A DNA stretch of 64,000 bases from an uncultured Clostridia bacterium. Its GTDB lineage: Bacteria; Bacillota; Clostridia; Oscillospirales; Acutalibacteraceae. The stretch lies in contig CANRHD010000007.1 in NCBI GenBank assembly GCA_947630285.1, forward strand, positions 17,881 through 81,880, in the 5' to 3' direction. Each line of letters opens with the position of its first letter. Position 1 is the first letter of the stretch. The position numbers were made by a program, and so were the translations under genes. The notes under the pieces were generated by a model. That model did not search any database. It was given only the letters and a program-made list of their open reading frames with translations, and had not been told where the DNA came from. Positions 45,862 through 53,914 of this stretch are shown piece by piece.

Positions 45862-46335
45862 ATGGACAGTATAGACAACTATCAAATCAAAAGCGTGCTT
45901 GATTATTTTTCTCTCAAGGAAATAGCTAAAGAAAAGCTGTTTACGATTTCCGACAGGTGGACAAAAAATTTGAAAGAAGCTCTTTTCGTGCTTTTGTTTG
46001 CCGTCTGCCTTATCGTTATGTATCCGATTTTCAGCCAGGGCTTTCCCGTGGCGGACGCCTTTCTTGCGATAGTGTCAATAATAGGCGTGTATTTTTTGGT
46101 TTTTTCCGGCCTTATGATCAGGAAAACCGTAGTTAATTTAAAAAGGGCTATAGAAGCCTATGAGTTTGATTTAAGAAGAATACAGGAAAAGCTCACCTAC
46201 AGCGATATTTATATCGAAATACCCGAGGAAGACAAATACGAATTTAACAGTATATTTAAGCTTATAAAGCTGTCGTTAAAAAGAATTAAAGATAACAAGC
46301 TGAAGATTAAAGAAGACGGTCAAAAAAAAGGGTAA
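45862..46335 (+). CDS. Small two-helix membrane protein, unknown
   Basis: 157 residues. A polar N-terminus (about 1-33), two membrane helices (LFVLLFAVCLIVMYPIF and FLAIVSIIGVYFLVFSGLMI, about 38-85), and a long charged helical cytoplasmic tail rich in Lys and Glu. I do not recognise the family. ATG 45862 with AGGCAGGT upstream. It lies between the ComEC-like pair and a surface hydrolase, and could belong to either transcript. Confidence 0.75.
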   Translation: MDSIDNYQIKSVLDYFSLKEIAKEKLFTISDRWTKNLKEALFVLLFAVCLIVMYPIFSQGFPVADAFLAIVSIIGVYFLVFSGLMIRKTVVNLKRAIEAYEFDLRRIQEKLTYSDIYIEIPEEDKYEFNSIFKLIKLSLKRIKDNKLKIKEDGQKKG

Positions 46336-46372
46336 TTTTTACGGGAAGGCACAATTTAAGGAGGAGATATAT

Positions 46373-48403
46373 ATGAAAAAGGCGCTTTCTGTTTTGTTGG
46401 CATGTTTACTTGTTTTTTCCGCTGTTCCGGTTTTTGTTTCGGCTGCGGAAGCGGACAAAACCCCTTTGGTTATCCTACAGGGCTACAGCGGACCGAGGCT
46501 TGATAATGCCGATACCGGCGAGCAGGTCTGGGGTTTGGACTTTTCCAAGGTAGGCGACCGCATAGTTTCGGCATTACCCGATATAGCCGGAACGGCAGGC
46601 GAGGCGTTCCAAGGCGATACGACCCGTCTTGTAGACATACTCGGGGGAATTTTGCAGGAGACACTTGACCCTATTCGCTGTAACCCCGACGGCTCGTCCT
46701 ATTACAATATCGTTCCCCACATTAAGACTGCCGAGCAGGCCCGTGTTTCAACCCTGCGTGCAAACGGCGAGGAAAACCTTGTCGCCGAAAAAGAGCTTGT
46801 TGAAATGATGGCAAGCGAACGGGGAGCGGACAATATCTTCATTTTCAACCATGACTGGCGCGAGGGGCAGATTGCCTACGCCAAGGCGATAGATGAGTTT
46901 ATTCAGGAGGTTAAGGCTTTGACCGGCGCAAAGCAGGTCGATATTTTCGGCCTGAGCCACGGCGGTCAGTGCGGAGCTTCATACCTCTACTATTACGGCT
47001 ACAAAAAAGATGTGCGCAGAGTTGTTTTGGACTCACCTGCAATAGGCGGTACCTATATGCTCGGCGACCCGATGCTCGGCGTTCCGCTCAATGTTGACTT
47101 CGCAACCATATTGGAATTTGTAGAGCTGGGCAACGGAACCGAGGAGGAGTTTGAGTGGCTGATAAAATACATCGGCTTTGAAAATTTGAACGAGGTGCTT
47201 TCCGAGCTTTGCGAACGCTATCTCGTTGACCTGGCAAAAAATATTCCGAGCCTTTGGGATTTCTGTCCGCTTGAAATTTACGAAGAGGCAAAGGAAAAGC
47301 GCCTTGACCCGATTGAAAACGCCCAAATTATTGAAAATTCCGACAAATTCCACTATGAGGCCATGGCGCATATGAGCGAGGGCCTTAAAAAGGCGCAGGA
47401 CGAAGGAATAAGCGTTTCAATCCTCACAAAGTACGGTCATGAAAACTTAACCGGCTCAAATAAAAATTCGGATTACATCATAGAAACCGCCCTGTCTTCT
47501 GGCGCATACTGTGCGCCGTTCGACGGCAAATTTTCGGCGGATTATACGGCCGAGGGCACAAATTGCAGTAATGAAAATCATATGCACATCTCGCCCGAAC
47601 GCAATGTGGACGCTTCATGCGCATATCTTCCCGACAACACTTGGTTTATAAACGGGCAGTTCCACGGTATGTATGTATTTGACCCATATACCAAAGAGCT
47701 TGTTAAAACCTTGCTGTCTACGGATTCTTTAAAGAATGTATTTTCCGACCCGAAATTTCCGCAGTTCAATTATTCGCACAATCCGGTTGACAGTATGTTC
47801 GTCCGCTTCGACGGCACCTCTCCGGGCTATCACAGCTCGGCGGATAAAAAGCTGTTGATAACGAACCTTTCTTCTCAATACGAAGCCTCCGTTTGGTACA
47901 TTCGGATAAACGGCGCCGAGTTTGAGTTAAAACCGAATACTTCTCAGCGCCTTGCGGCAGGCGAAACGGGCAGTATAACGCTTCCGGAGCATTTGCTGTC
48001 GGATTGTTCAAGCCCGTTTGAAATTACGGTTATATATACGCTTTATAACAGGCAGACGCAGTTGAGAAGCAAAAGCTTTGAGTTTACCCCTCTTTCGGAG
48101 CAGGACGCCTCTCGGTACAGCTATTTGATAACGGCGGCAACGGCAAACGGGATTAAGGATTTAAGTCAGGCACAGCAGACACAAACCCCCGAACAGCCTG
48201 CCGATAACCCCGTAACCGATGCGCCGTCCGACAACACGCCGGCGGAAAATACGGCGACAGTCTCCAACCCGTCCGCCAATAACGAAATACCGAAAACCGG
48301 CGGAGAAGAAAAGAGCATTATCCCGTTTATTTTCGTCTTGTCCGCTTTAATTTGCACGGCGGCCTGCACAGTTATAATTTACAGGCGCAGGCAAATGAAT
48401 TAA
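46373..48403 (+). CDS. Surface alpha/beta hydrolase (lipase-like) with IPKTGG anchor
   Basis: 676 residues. Signal peptide (1-24, ending VSAAEA), then an alpha/beta-hydrolase domain starting PLVILQGYSGPRL, with the nucleophile elbow FGLSHGGQ (Ser about 195) and an LCAT/PDAT-like feel (HDWREG before it). A beta-rich part (about 500-600) follows, then a Pro/Thr-rich stalk, IPKTGGEEKS, a membrane helix and RRRQMN. It is probably a wall-bound esterase or lipase. The catalytic Asp and His are not assigned. Strong AGGAGG upstream; it likely has its own transcript. Confidence 0.85.
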   Translation: MKKALSVLLACLLVFSAVPVFVSAAEADKTPLVILQGYSGPRLDNADTGEQVWGLDFSKVGDRIVSALPDIAGTAGEAFQGDTTRLVDILGGILQETLDPIRCNPDGSSYYNIVPHIKTAEQARVSTLRANGEENLVAEKELVEMMASERGADNIFIFNHDWREGQIAYAKAIDEFIQEVKALTGAKQVDIFGLSHGGQCGASYLYYYGYKKDVRRVVLDSPAIGGTYMLGDPMLGVPLNVDFATILEFVELGNGTEEEFEWLIKYIGFENLNEVLSELCERYLVDLAKNIPSLWDFCPLEIYEEAKEKRLDPIENAQIIENSDKFHYEAMAHMSEGLKKAQDEGISVSILTKYGHENLTGSNKNSDYIIETALSSGAYCAPFDGKFSADYTAEGTNCSNENHMHISPERNVDASCAYLPDNTWFINGQFHGMYVFDPYTKELVKTLLSTDSLKNVFSDPKFPQFNYSHNPVDSMFVRFDGTSPGYHSSADKKLLITNLSSQYEASVWYIRINGAEFELKPNTSQRLAAGETGSITLPEHLLSDCSSPFEITVIYTLYNRQTQLRSKSFEFTPLSEQDASRYSYLITAATANGIKDLSQAQQTQTPEQPADNPVTDAPSDNTPAENTATVSNPSANNEIPKTGGEEKSIIPFIFVLSALICTAACTVIIYRRRQMN

Positions 48404-48437
48404 GCGCTGAAAATTTTGTTTCGGCAATAAATTTTTC

Positions 48438-48466
48438 TTGCATTTTCAATTTGAATGTGCTATAAT
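48438..48466 (+). promoter_or_regulatory. Sigma-A promoter of rpsB
   Basis: TTGCAT (48438-48443), 17 bp, TATAAT (48461-48466) with extended TGC (48458-48460). Confidence 0.85.
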
Positions 48467-48472
48467 CTCTTA

Positions 48473-48567
48473 GCAATTCGCACACATGGGGATTATTGTA
48501 AAATTGCATTTTATATGTCTTACAGTAAGCTGAACCGTGTGGAGGATAAAATAAGGAGGACAATTTT
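48473..48567 (+). promoter_or_regulatory. rpsB leader, possible autoregulatory structure
   Basis: About 95 nt of leader, where CACAC (48481-48485) can pair with GTGTG (48537-48541) just before the AGGAGG of rpsB. This resembles ribosomal-protein leaders that bind their own product, but I could not match a known class. Confidence 0.35.
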
Positions 48568-49317
48568 ATGTCAGTAGTATCAATGAAACAACTGCTTGAG
48601 GCAGGCGTTCACTTCGGTCACCAGACCAGAAGATGGAATCCGAAAATGGCCGAGTACATTTTCACGGAGAGAAACGGTATTTACATTATCGACCTTCAGA
48701 AAACCGTTAAAAAGCTTGAAGAGGCTTATATGGTAGTGCGTGATATTGCCACAGAGGGCGATGAGATCCTTTTCGTAGGTACCAAAAAACAGGCTCAGGA
48801 TTCCGTTAAGGAGGAGGCTATCCGTTGCGGTATGCCTTATGTAAACGCCCGTTGGCTCGGCGGTATGCTTACAAACTTTAACACAATCAAGAAAAGAATT
48901 AAAAGGCTTGCCCAGCTTCACGCTATGAGGGACGACGGCACTTTTGAAATGCTTACAAAGAAAGAGGCCGCAAAGCTTGAGCTTGAAATTGAAAAGCTTG
49001 AAAAATACATGGGCGGCATTACCGAGATGAAAAAACAGCCTGCCGCTATGTTCATAGTTGACCCGAGGAAAGAGAGAATTGCGGTTGCAGAGGCAAAGAA
49101 GCTCGGTATTCCGATTATAGCTATTGTTGACACAAACTGCGACCCCGATGAAATTGATTATGTAATACCCGGTAACGACGACGCTATCCGTGCCGTTAAG
49201 CTTATTGCAGGCGCTATGGCCGACGCAGTAATCGAGGGCAGACAGGGTATGCAGGGCGCGGCTGCCGAGGAAACAGCACCGCAGGCAGAAGCACAGGAAG
49301 CGGCAGCAGCCGAATAA
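48568..49317 (+). CDS. rpsB: Ribosomal protein S2
   Basis: 249 residues with the S2 signatures [19 protein letters not shown] (about 8-26), [13 protein letters not shown], and [14 protein letters not shown]. The C-terminus has an Ala/Glu/Gln-rich tail. S2 binds the 30S subunit late in assembly. ATG 48568 with AAGGAGG. It is followed by tsf, the standard pairing. Confidence 0.98.
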   Translation: MSVVSMKQLLEAGVHFGHQTRRWNPKMAEYIFTERNGIYIIDLQKTVKKLEEAYMVVRDIATEGDEILFVGTKKQAQDSVKEEAIRCGMPYVNARWLGGMLTNFNTIKKRIKRLAQLHAMRDDGTFEMLTKKEAAKLELEIEKLEKYMGGITEMKKQPAAMFIVDPRKERIAVAEAKKLGIPIIAIVDTNCDPDEIDYVIPGNDDAIRAVKLIAGAMADAVIEGRQGMQGAAAEETAPQAEAQEAAAAE

Positions 49318-49333
49318 TTAATCAATTATTAAA

Positions 49334-49361
49334 TTGCCCGTACAATTTTTTGCACGGGCAA
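49334..49361 (+). other. Hairpin between rpsB and tsf
   Basis: TTGCCCGT (49334-49341) pairs with ACGGGCAA (49354-49361). No T-run follows, so it may be a processing or attenuation signal rather than a full terminator. Confidence 0.6.
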
Positions 49362-49386
49362 ATTCAGTAAAAACGGAGGATATATT

Positions 49387-50490
49387 ATGGCATTTACAGC
49401 TAAAGATGTTCAGGCTCTTCGTGAGAAGACAGGCGTAGGTATGATGGATTGCAAAAAGGCTCTTCAGGAGTCCGATGGCGATATGGATAAAGCGGTTGAC
49501 ATTTTAAGGGAAAAGGGACTTGCTTCTGCCGCTAAAAAGGCAAGCAGAGTTGCCGCCGAGGGCGCTGTTGCCGCTTACAATGACGGCAAGGCGGGCGCTA
49601 TTGTTGAAATTAACTGCGAAACAGACTTCGTTGCAAAGGGCGAGCCTTTCGTAAACCTTGCAAACACGGTTGCAAAAACTGTTGTAGAGGCTAATCCGGC
49701 AGACCTTGACGCACTTCTTGCGGCAAAGGCGGCGGACAGCGAAAACACGGTTGAGCAGGCTGTTCAGGAGGTATTCCTCGCACTTCGTGAGAATATGAAG
49801 GTACGCAGGTTTGCACGCATGGAGGGTCATATCGTAACCTATATCCACGCCGGCGGTACCGTAGGCGTTATGGTTGGCTTTGACACCGACGACGCAACTG
49901 CCGCAAAGCCCGAATTTGTCGAAATGGGCAAGAATATAGCTATGCAGATTGCCGCCATGAGCCCGGAATATTTAAGCAAGAGCGATATACCGGACGATGA
50001 GCTTGCAAAGATGAAGTCAATTACCGTTGACAGCGCTCTTAATAAACCCGATTCGCTTCCTATTCCTATTCTTAACAGCGTTATTACAGAGGCCGTTTCG
50101 GATAAAAAATGGGCCGATGAGGATATAAACATTTATCAGGGTCTTGACCAAAAGCAGAGAAAGAATTTTACAAACTTTATTTCAAAAGAGGCATATGCTA
50201 CTCTTGCGGAAATTGCTGTTTCTCATAAGGCTGAAATTTCCGAAAACAAAATTTTCGTCGGACTTGTTCAGGGCCGTATGGCTAAGCAAATTAAAGAAAC
50301 TTGCCTTCTGGAGCAGGCGTTTGTCCGTTCGGATCTCTTTGACGGCTCTGTTGACGGATATGTCAATTCGGTTGCCAAATCACTCGGCGCTGAAATTAAA
50401 ATCAAGGGCTTCGAGCGCTTTGCAAAGGGCGAGGGCATCGAAAAGAAGCAGGACGATTTTGCCGCCGAAATTGCAAACATGGTTAAATAA
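49387..50490 (+). CDS. tsf: Elongation factor Ts, with an insertion
   Basis: 367 residues. The UBA-like start VQALREKTGVGMMDCKKAL and the core with NCETDFVAKG are standard. It recycles EF-Tu by GDP release. It is longer than usual: about 60 extra residues lie between MSPEYLSKSDIPDDELAKM and the conserved LVQGRMAKQIKETCLLEQAF block. ATG 49387 with GGAGG. A strong terminator follows. Confidence 0.97.
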   Translation: MAFTAKDVQALREKTGVGMMDCKKALQESDGDMDKAVDILREKGLASAAKKASRVAAEGAVAAYNDGKAGAIVEINCETDFVAKGEPFVNLANTVAKTVVEANPADLDALLAAKAADSENTVEQAVQEVFLALRENMKVRRFARMEGHIVTYIHAGGTVGVMVGFDTDDATAAKPEFVEMGKNIAMQIAAMSPEYLSKSDIPDDELAKMKSITVDSALNKPDSLPIPILNSVITEAVSDKKWADEDINIYQGLDQKQRKNFTNFISKEAYATLAEIAVSHKAEISENKIFVGLVQGRMAKQIKETCLLEQAFVRSDLFDGSVDGYVNSVAKSLGAEIKIKGFERFAKGEGIEKKQDDFAAEIANMVK

Positions 50491-50506
50491 TCAAAATTGT
50501 TACGGC

Positions 50507-50540
50507 AGAAAGGGTGCAGTTACTGCATCCTTTCTTTTTT
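50507..50540 (+). terminator. Terminator of rpsB-tsf
   Basis: AGAAAGGGTGCAG (50507-50519) pairs with CTGCATCCTTTCT (50523-50535), one wobble, followed by T5. Confidence 0.88.
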
Positions 50541-50541
50541 G

Positions 50542-50570
50542 TTTACATCGGTTTGTTTTTGTGATAAAAT
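50542..50570 (+). promoter_or_regulatory. Sigma-A promoter of the mreB-family gene
   Basis: TTTACA (50542-50547), 17 bp, TAAAAT (50565-50570) with extended TGA. Confidence 0.75.
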
Positions 50571-50603
50571 AACAGGGAATGATAAAGAACGGAGGTGCGT
50601 CGG

Positions 50604-51623
50604 GTGATAGGTCTTAATATAGGTATAGATTTAGGTTCTTCGTCAACCGTTATCGTTGACGAAAAAAAGGGTATAATACTTGACGAGCCCACCGTAATAG
50701 CCGTTGATTCGGAAACGGGATACCCGATCGCCTTCGGCAACAACGCCTACCTGATTATGGGCAGAACCGAGGAGAATATCGAGGTTGTCCACCCCGTGGT
50801 AAACGGCGTTATCTCAAACTATAAAATGGCGCAAACGCTTTTGAGATATTATATTTCAAAGGTTTGCGGAAATATGATTTTTAAGCCCAATGTTATAATA
50901 ACCGTACCCAGCGCCGCAACAAATCTGGACAGGAGGACCATGGTTGACATTCTCACATCTTCCGGCGCAGGCAAGGTGTGCCTGTTTGAGGAGTCGCTTG
51001 CCTCTGCGATAGGTCTGGGCTTTGAGCGCCATGCGCTTTCGGGCAGACTGCTTGTCAATATAGGCGGCGGTTCGGTCGATGTTTCGGTTGTAACCATGGG
51101 GAAAATAGCGGTTGCAAACACAATAAAAATAGGCGGAATTAATATTGACGAGGCGATACAAAAACACCTTAAAAGGACAAGGGACATTATGATAGGGCCG
51201 CTCACGGCAGAGAGAATTAAAATTTGCCTGGGAAGCGCCGTGCCCAGGGAGGGCGAGCTTGCAATGCTTGTTTCCGGCAAGAGCGGAACGGACAATATGC
51301 CCATTTCCTTTGAGGTGACCTCCACCGAGATTTTTGACTGTATTCAAGATGTAGTCGGGCAGATAATAGTCGGTATAAAGTCCGTTATAGAAAAAACTCC
51401 TCCGGAGCTTACGGGAGATATTTCCGACAACTCAATTACCCTTACGGGCGGAACCTCTCTGCTTTACGGTATGGATAAGCTTGTGCAGAGGGAAACGGGA
51501 ATTACCACCAAGGTTTCAAAGGACCCGTTATACAGTACCGCAAGCGGAGCTATAAAGGTAATTAAAAATCTTAACAAGCTTGCCGGCGGTTATGATTTTA
51601 AAACAATACATCAAATAGACTGA
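50604..51623 (+). CDS. mreB: MreB/Mbl-family actin-like shape protein
   Basis: 339 residues from GTG 50604 (GGAGGT 7 nt upstream). Actin-like ATPase motifs: GIDLGSSSTVIV near the start, VPSAATNLDRRT, LVNIGGGSVDVSV (about 143-155) and ITLTGGTSLLYGM (about 284). It organises lateral cell-wall synthesis. It stands alone, without mreCD, so it may be an Mbl or MreBH-type copy rather than the mreBCD founder. The terminator follows directly. Confidence 0.93.
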   Translation: MIGLNIGIDLGSSSTVIVDEKKGIILDEPTVIAVDSETGYPIAFGNNAYLIMGRTEENIEVVHPVVNGVISNYKMAQTLLRYYISKVCGNMIFKPNVIITVPSAATNLDRRTMVDILTSSGAGKVCLFEESLASAIGLGFERHALSGRLLVNIGGGSVDVSVVTMGKIAVANTIKIGGINIDEAIQKHLKRTRDIMIGPLTAERIKICLGSAVPREGELAMLVSGKSGTDNMPISFEVTSTEIFDCIQDVVGQIIVGIKSVIEKTPPELTGDISDNSITLTGGTSLLYGMDKLVQRETGITTKVSKDPLYSTASGAIKVIKNLNKLAGGYDFKTIHQID

Positions 51624-51625
51624 CA

Positions 51626-51655
51626 GCCGCCGAAAATTACGGCGGCTTTGTTTAT
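51626..51655 (+). terminator. Terminator of the mreB-family gene
   Basis: AGCCGCCG (51626-51633) pairs with CGGCGGCT (51641-51648), then TT G TTT. Confidence 0.75.
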
Positions 51656-51657
51656 TG

Positions 51658-51761
51658 ATAAACGGTTTTTTAAAATTTAAAGTTTTCGCCCACCTTTTAC
51701 AAAAAGGCGGTGGGGTCGAGGGGCAAAGCCCCCGGCGCAGTCCGCAGACTGCGAAACACCT
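51658..51761. repeat. Dispersed intergenic repeat, copy 2
   Basis: Shares GATAAAC...AGTTTT...CTTTT-CAAAAAGG and the 49-nt core (51713-51761) with 37219-37267. It lacks the internal insert of copy 1. The core holds GGGGCAAAGCCCC and GCAGTCCGCAGACTGC palindromes. Confidence 0.75.
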
Positions 51762-51785
51762 GTAATTTAAAGAGCGCAGGAGGGG

Positions 51786-51842
51786 CGCAAAACAGTTCAG
51801 TGAACTGTTTTGCGGTGGGGAACCCTCGCCGGGGGTTCCCAA
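51786..51842. repeat. Two strong palindromes after the repeat
   Basis: GCAAAACAGTTCA / TGAACTGTTTTGC (51788-51812, near-perfect) and GGGAACCC / GGGTTCCC (51818-51841). They may be part of the same mobile intergenic element, or a two-way terminator for asnB (minus) and mreB (plus). Confidence 0.55.
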
Positions 51843-51881
51843 TAAATTTTACATCTTTGCACAAGTATGATAAAGCCTGTT

Positions 51882-53702
51882 TTATATATCTATCTTAATA
51901 TTGTATTTTTCCAGCCAATAATTTACCTGCAGGAAGTATGCGATAGTCTGCGGAGTCGTCATTAATTGACCGTAGAAATTTTGAGGTATTTCGCCTGTAA
52001 GCAATTCTTCAAGCTTATTTTTCTTTACAAAGCCGAAAATCGGCGAATTGGGATTATTCAACACATTTTTAAGCTCATCTCTGACCAGCGCAAGATAGTC
52101 CGGGTTGTGCGTCTTTGGATACGGGCTCTTTTTCCTGTGCATAATTTCATCGGGCAAATAATCCTTAAACGCTTCTCTTAACAGCCCTTTTTCACGGTTG
52201 TTATATTCCTTGTATTCCCACGGCACGGAGTACAGATACTCAACTATTCTGTAGTCGCAGAACGGCACCCTGACATCGAGCGAGGCATATGCGCTCATTC
52301 TGTCACAGCGGTCAACGAGCGTCATCATAAACCATTCAAGGTTTAATTTCATAATCTCTTTAATTCTCTTGTCGGGGTCGTTTTTGTCTGTGAGAGAAAC
52401 GCTGTTTACGGTGTCCATGTACTTTGAGTGTATATATTCTTCGGGATCGCAGAATTTAAGTACATCGTCCGACATAAAGTCGGTTCTCAGCTTAGTGGAT
52501 CTCGCCCATGGGAAACCGTCGTAATCTCTCATCTCCTTAACCCTGTACCAGGGATAGCCGCCGAAAATCTCGTCGGAACACTCTCCCGAAAACGCCACCG
52601 ATTCATTTTCGGCTATTTTTTTGCAAAGGAGTAGCAGGGAGGAGTCAACATCGGCCATTCCGGGCAGGTCACGGGCAATAACGGCGTCGTAGAGCGCCGA
52701 AACAAGCTGTTTTGAATTAATTTCAACGCTGTGATTTTCTGCGTGCAAATAGTCGTTCATTATGCCGATAAACTGCGTGTCGCTGTTGGGCTGAAAATCG
52801 GTTTTCTTAAAATATTTGTCGTTATCTGTGTATGCAACGGTATAGGTGTTAAGCTTTATACCGCTTTTTTCATACTCCCTGTCGATAATTGATGTAACTA
52901 TGCTTGAGTCAAGCCCTCCCGACAGCATGGAGCAAACGGGAACATCGGATTTTAACTGCCTTTTTACCGAGTCAATCATCAGCTCCCTTACTTTTTCCGC
53001 CGTTTGGTTAAAATTGTCCCTGTGTTCGTGAGCCTCAAGCTTCCAGTAGCACTTTTTTGCAAGACCGTCCTTTGTAAAATAGCCGCAGTAACCGGGTTTG
53101 AGCTCAAAAATATTTTTAAAAACGCCGTAGCCCAGGGTTCTGCCGGGGCCTATAAGCATTATCTCATAAATTGAGTTTGAGTCTATTACCGGCTTTACCT
53201 CGCCGTTGCAAAGTATCGCCTTAATTTCCGAGGCAAAAATAAAATTGTTGTTTACTATTGAATAGAAAAACGGCTTAATTCCAAGTCTGTCCCTTGCGAT
53301 AAAAAGTTTTTCGTCCTCGGGACACCAGATGCAGAACGCAAAAACACCGTTAATCAGGTCAAGCGCCTTTTCGCCAAAACAAATATACAGCTTTAAAATC
53401 AATTCCTCGTCGGACTCACCCGAGGCGGCGAAATCTTTTTCTTTAAGTTTGCTTTTTAATTCGTCACAGTTAAAAATCATACCGTCATAAACGATAACAT
53501 ATTTTTTGCACAAATAGGTTATCGAATAGGGAACAGATTTTCCCGACGAGCCGCCGTTTTGCATCAAAACGCTTCTTTCATCGGAAAAAATCATTTTTTC
53601 TTTTCTTCCCCTGTGAATTACGGATTGCATCATGTTAAAAAGCTCCTCCTGCTTGAGAGGGGGATTGTTTTTAAATGAAATCTCTCCGGTTATTCCGCTC
53701 AT
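51882..53702 (-). CDS. Asparagine synthetase B-like protein with degenerate glutaminase site
   Basis: 606 residues from ATG 53702 (AGAGGTG 8 nt upstream; a GTG at 53711 would add three residues). The family normally begins MCGI, with Cys as the glutaminase nucleophile. Here it is M-S-G-I, and the glutamine-site Asn (NGEIYN) is replaced by Asp (YDGMIFN, D73). Arg31 and Asp98 remain. The synthetase half is intact: ARDRLGIKPFFY, the ATP loop SGGLDSS (261-267) and the SGECSDEIFGGYPWY block. It likely uses free ammonia or has a different acceptor. It stands alone on its strand. Confidence 0.9.
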   Translation of the reverse strand: MSGITGEISFKNNPPLKQEELFNMMQSVIHRGRKEKMIFSDERSVLMQNGGSSGKSVPYSITYLCKKYVIVYDGMIFNCDELKSKLKEKDFAASGESDEELILKLYICFGEKALDLINGVFAFCIWCPEDEKLFIARDRLGIKPFFYSIVNNNFIFASEIKAILCNGEVKPVIDSNSIYEIMLIGPGRTLGYGVFKNIFELKPGYCGYFTKDGLAKKCYWKLEAHEHRDNFNQTAEKVRELMIDSVKRQLKSDVPVCSMLSGGLDSSIVTSIIDREYEKSGIKLNTYTVAYTDNDKYFKKTDFQPNSDTQFIGIMNDYLHAENHSVEINSKQLVSALYDAVIARDLPGMADVDSSLLLLCKKIAENESVAFSGECSDEIFGGYPWYRVKEMRDYDGFPWARSTKLRTDFMSDDVLKFCDPEEYIHSKYMDTVNSVSLTDKNDPDKRIKEIMKLNLEWFMMTLVDRCDRMSAYASLDVRVPFCDYRIVEYLYSVPWEYKEYNNREKGLLREAFKDYLPDEIMHRKKSPYPKTHNPDYLALVRDELKNVLNNPNSPIFGFVKKNKLEELLTGEIPQNFYGQLMTTPQTIAYFLQVNYWLEKYNIKIDI

Positions 53703-53824
53703 AATTAACACCTCTTTCTTTAGATTTACTAAATATATATGAGAAACGCCGAACCATTATTAAAAAATCGGAAATTAAAAAATAATTAAGGCCCTTTACG
53801 GCAGAATACTAAGGAGTTCCAAAG
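53703..53824. other. Divergent intergenic region
   Basis: AT-rich spacer between the asnB-like gene (minus) and the promoter at 53825. I see no convincing -10/-35 pair for the minus-strand gene. Confidence 0.3.
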
Positions 53825-53853
53825 TTGACAAAAAAATCTTAATGAAATATAAT
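53825..53853 (+). promoter_or_regulatory. Perfect consensus promoter of the O-antigen ligase-like gene
   Basis: TTGACA (53825-53830), 17 bp, TATAAT (53848-53853). The leader (53860-53914) contains GGCGAGAGGAGCC and GCCGTAAGGC, a compact structured stretch of unknown kind. Confidence 0.88.
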
Positions 53854-53914
53854 GTTTGTTAAGGCGAGAGGAGCCGAACACACGCCGTAAGGCTGAATTT
53901 ACAGGTGGTCTATA

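Noticed and set aside
53700..53711. GTG 53711 as asnB-like start
   Set aside because: It would place three residues before M-S-G-I and falls within the AGAGGTG ribosome site; ATG 53702 is better. The Cys-to-Ser change stands either way.
53860..53914. Cyclic-di-GMP riboswitch in the leader
   Set aside because: The GAAA-receptor and conserved GGGCGACGC-type core of GEMM RNAs are missing.
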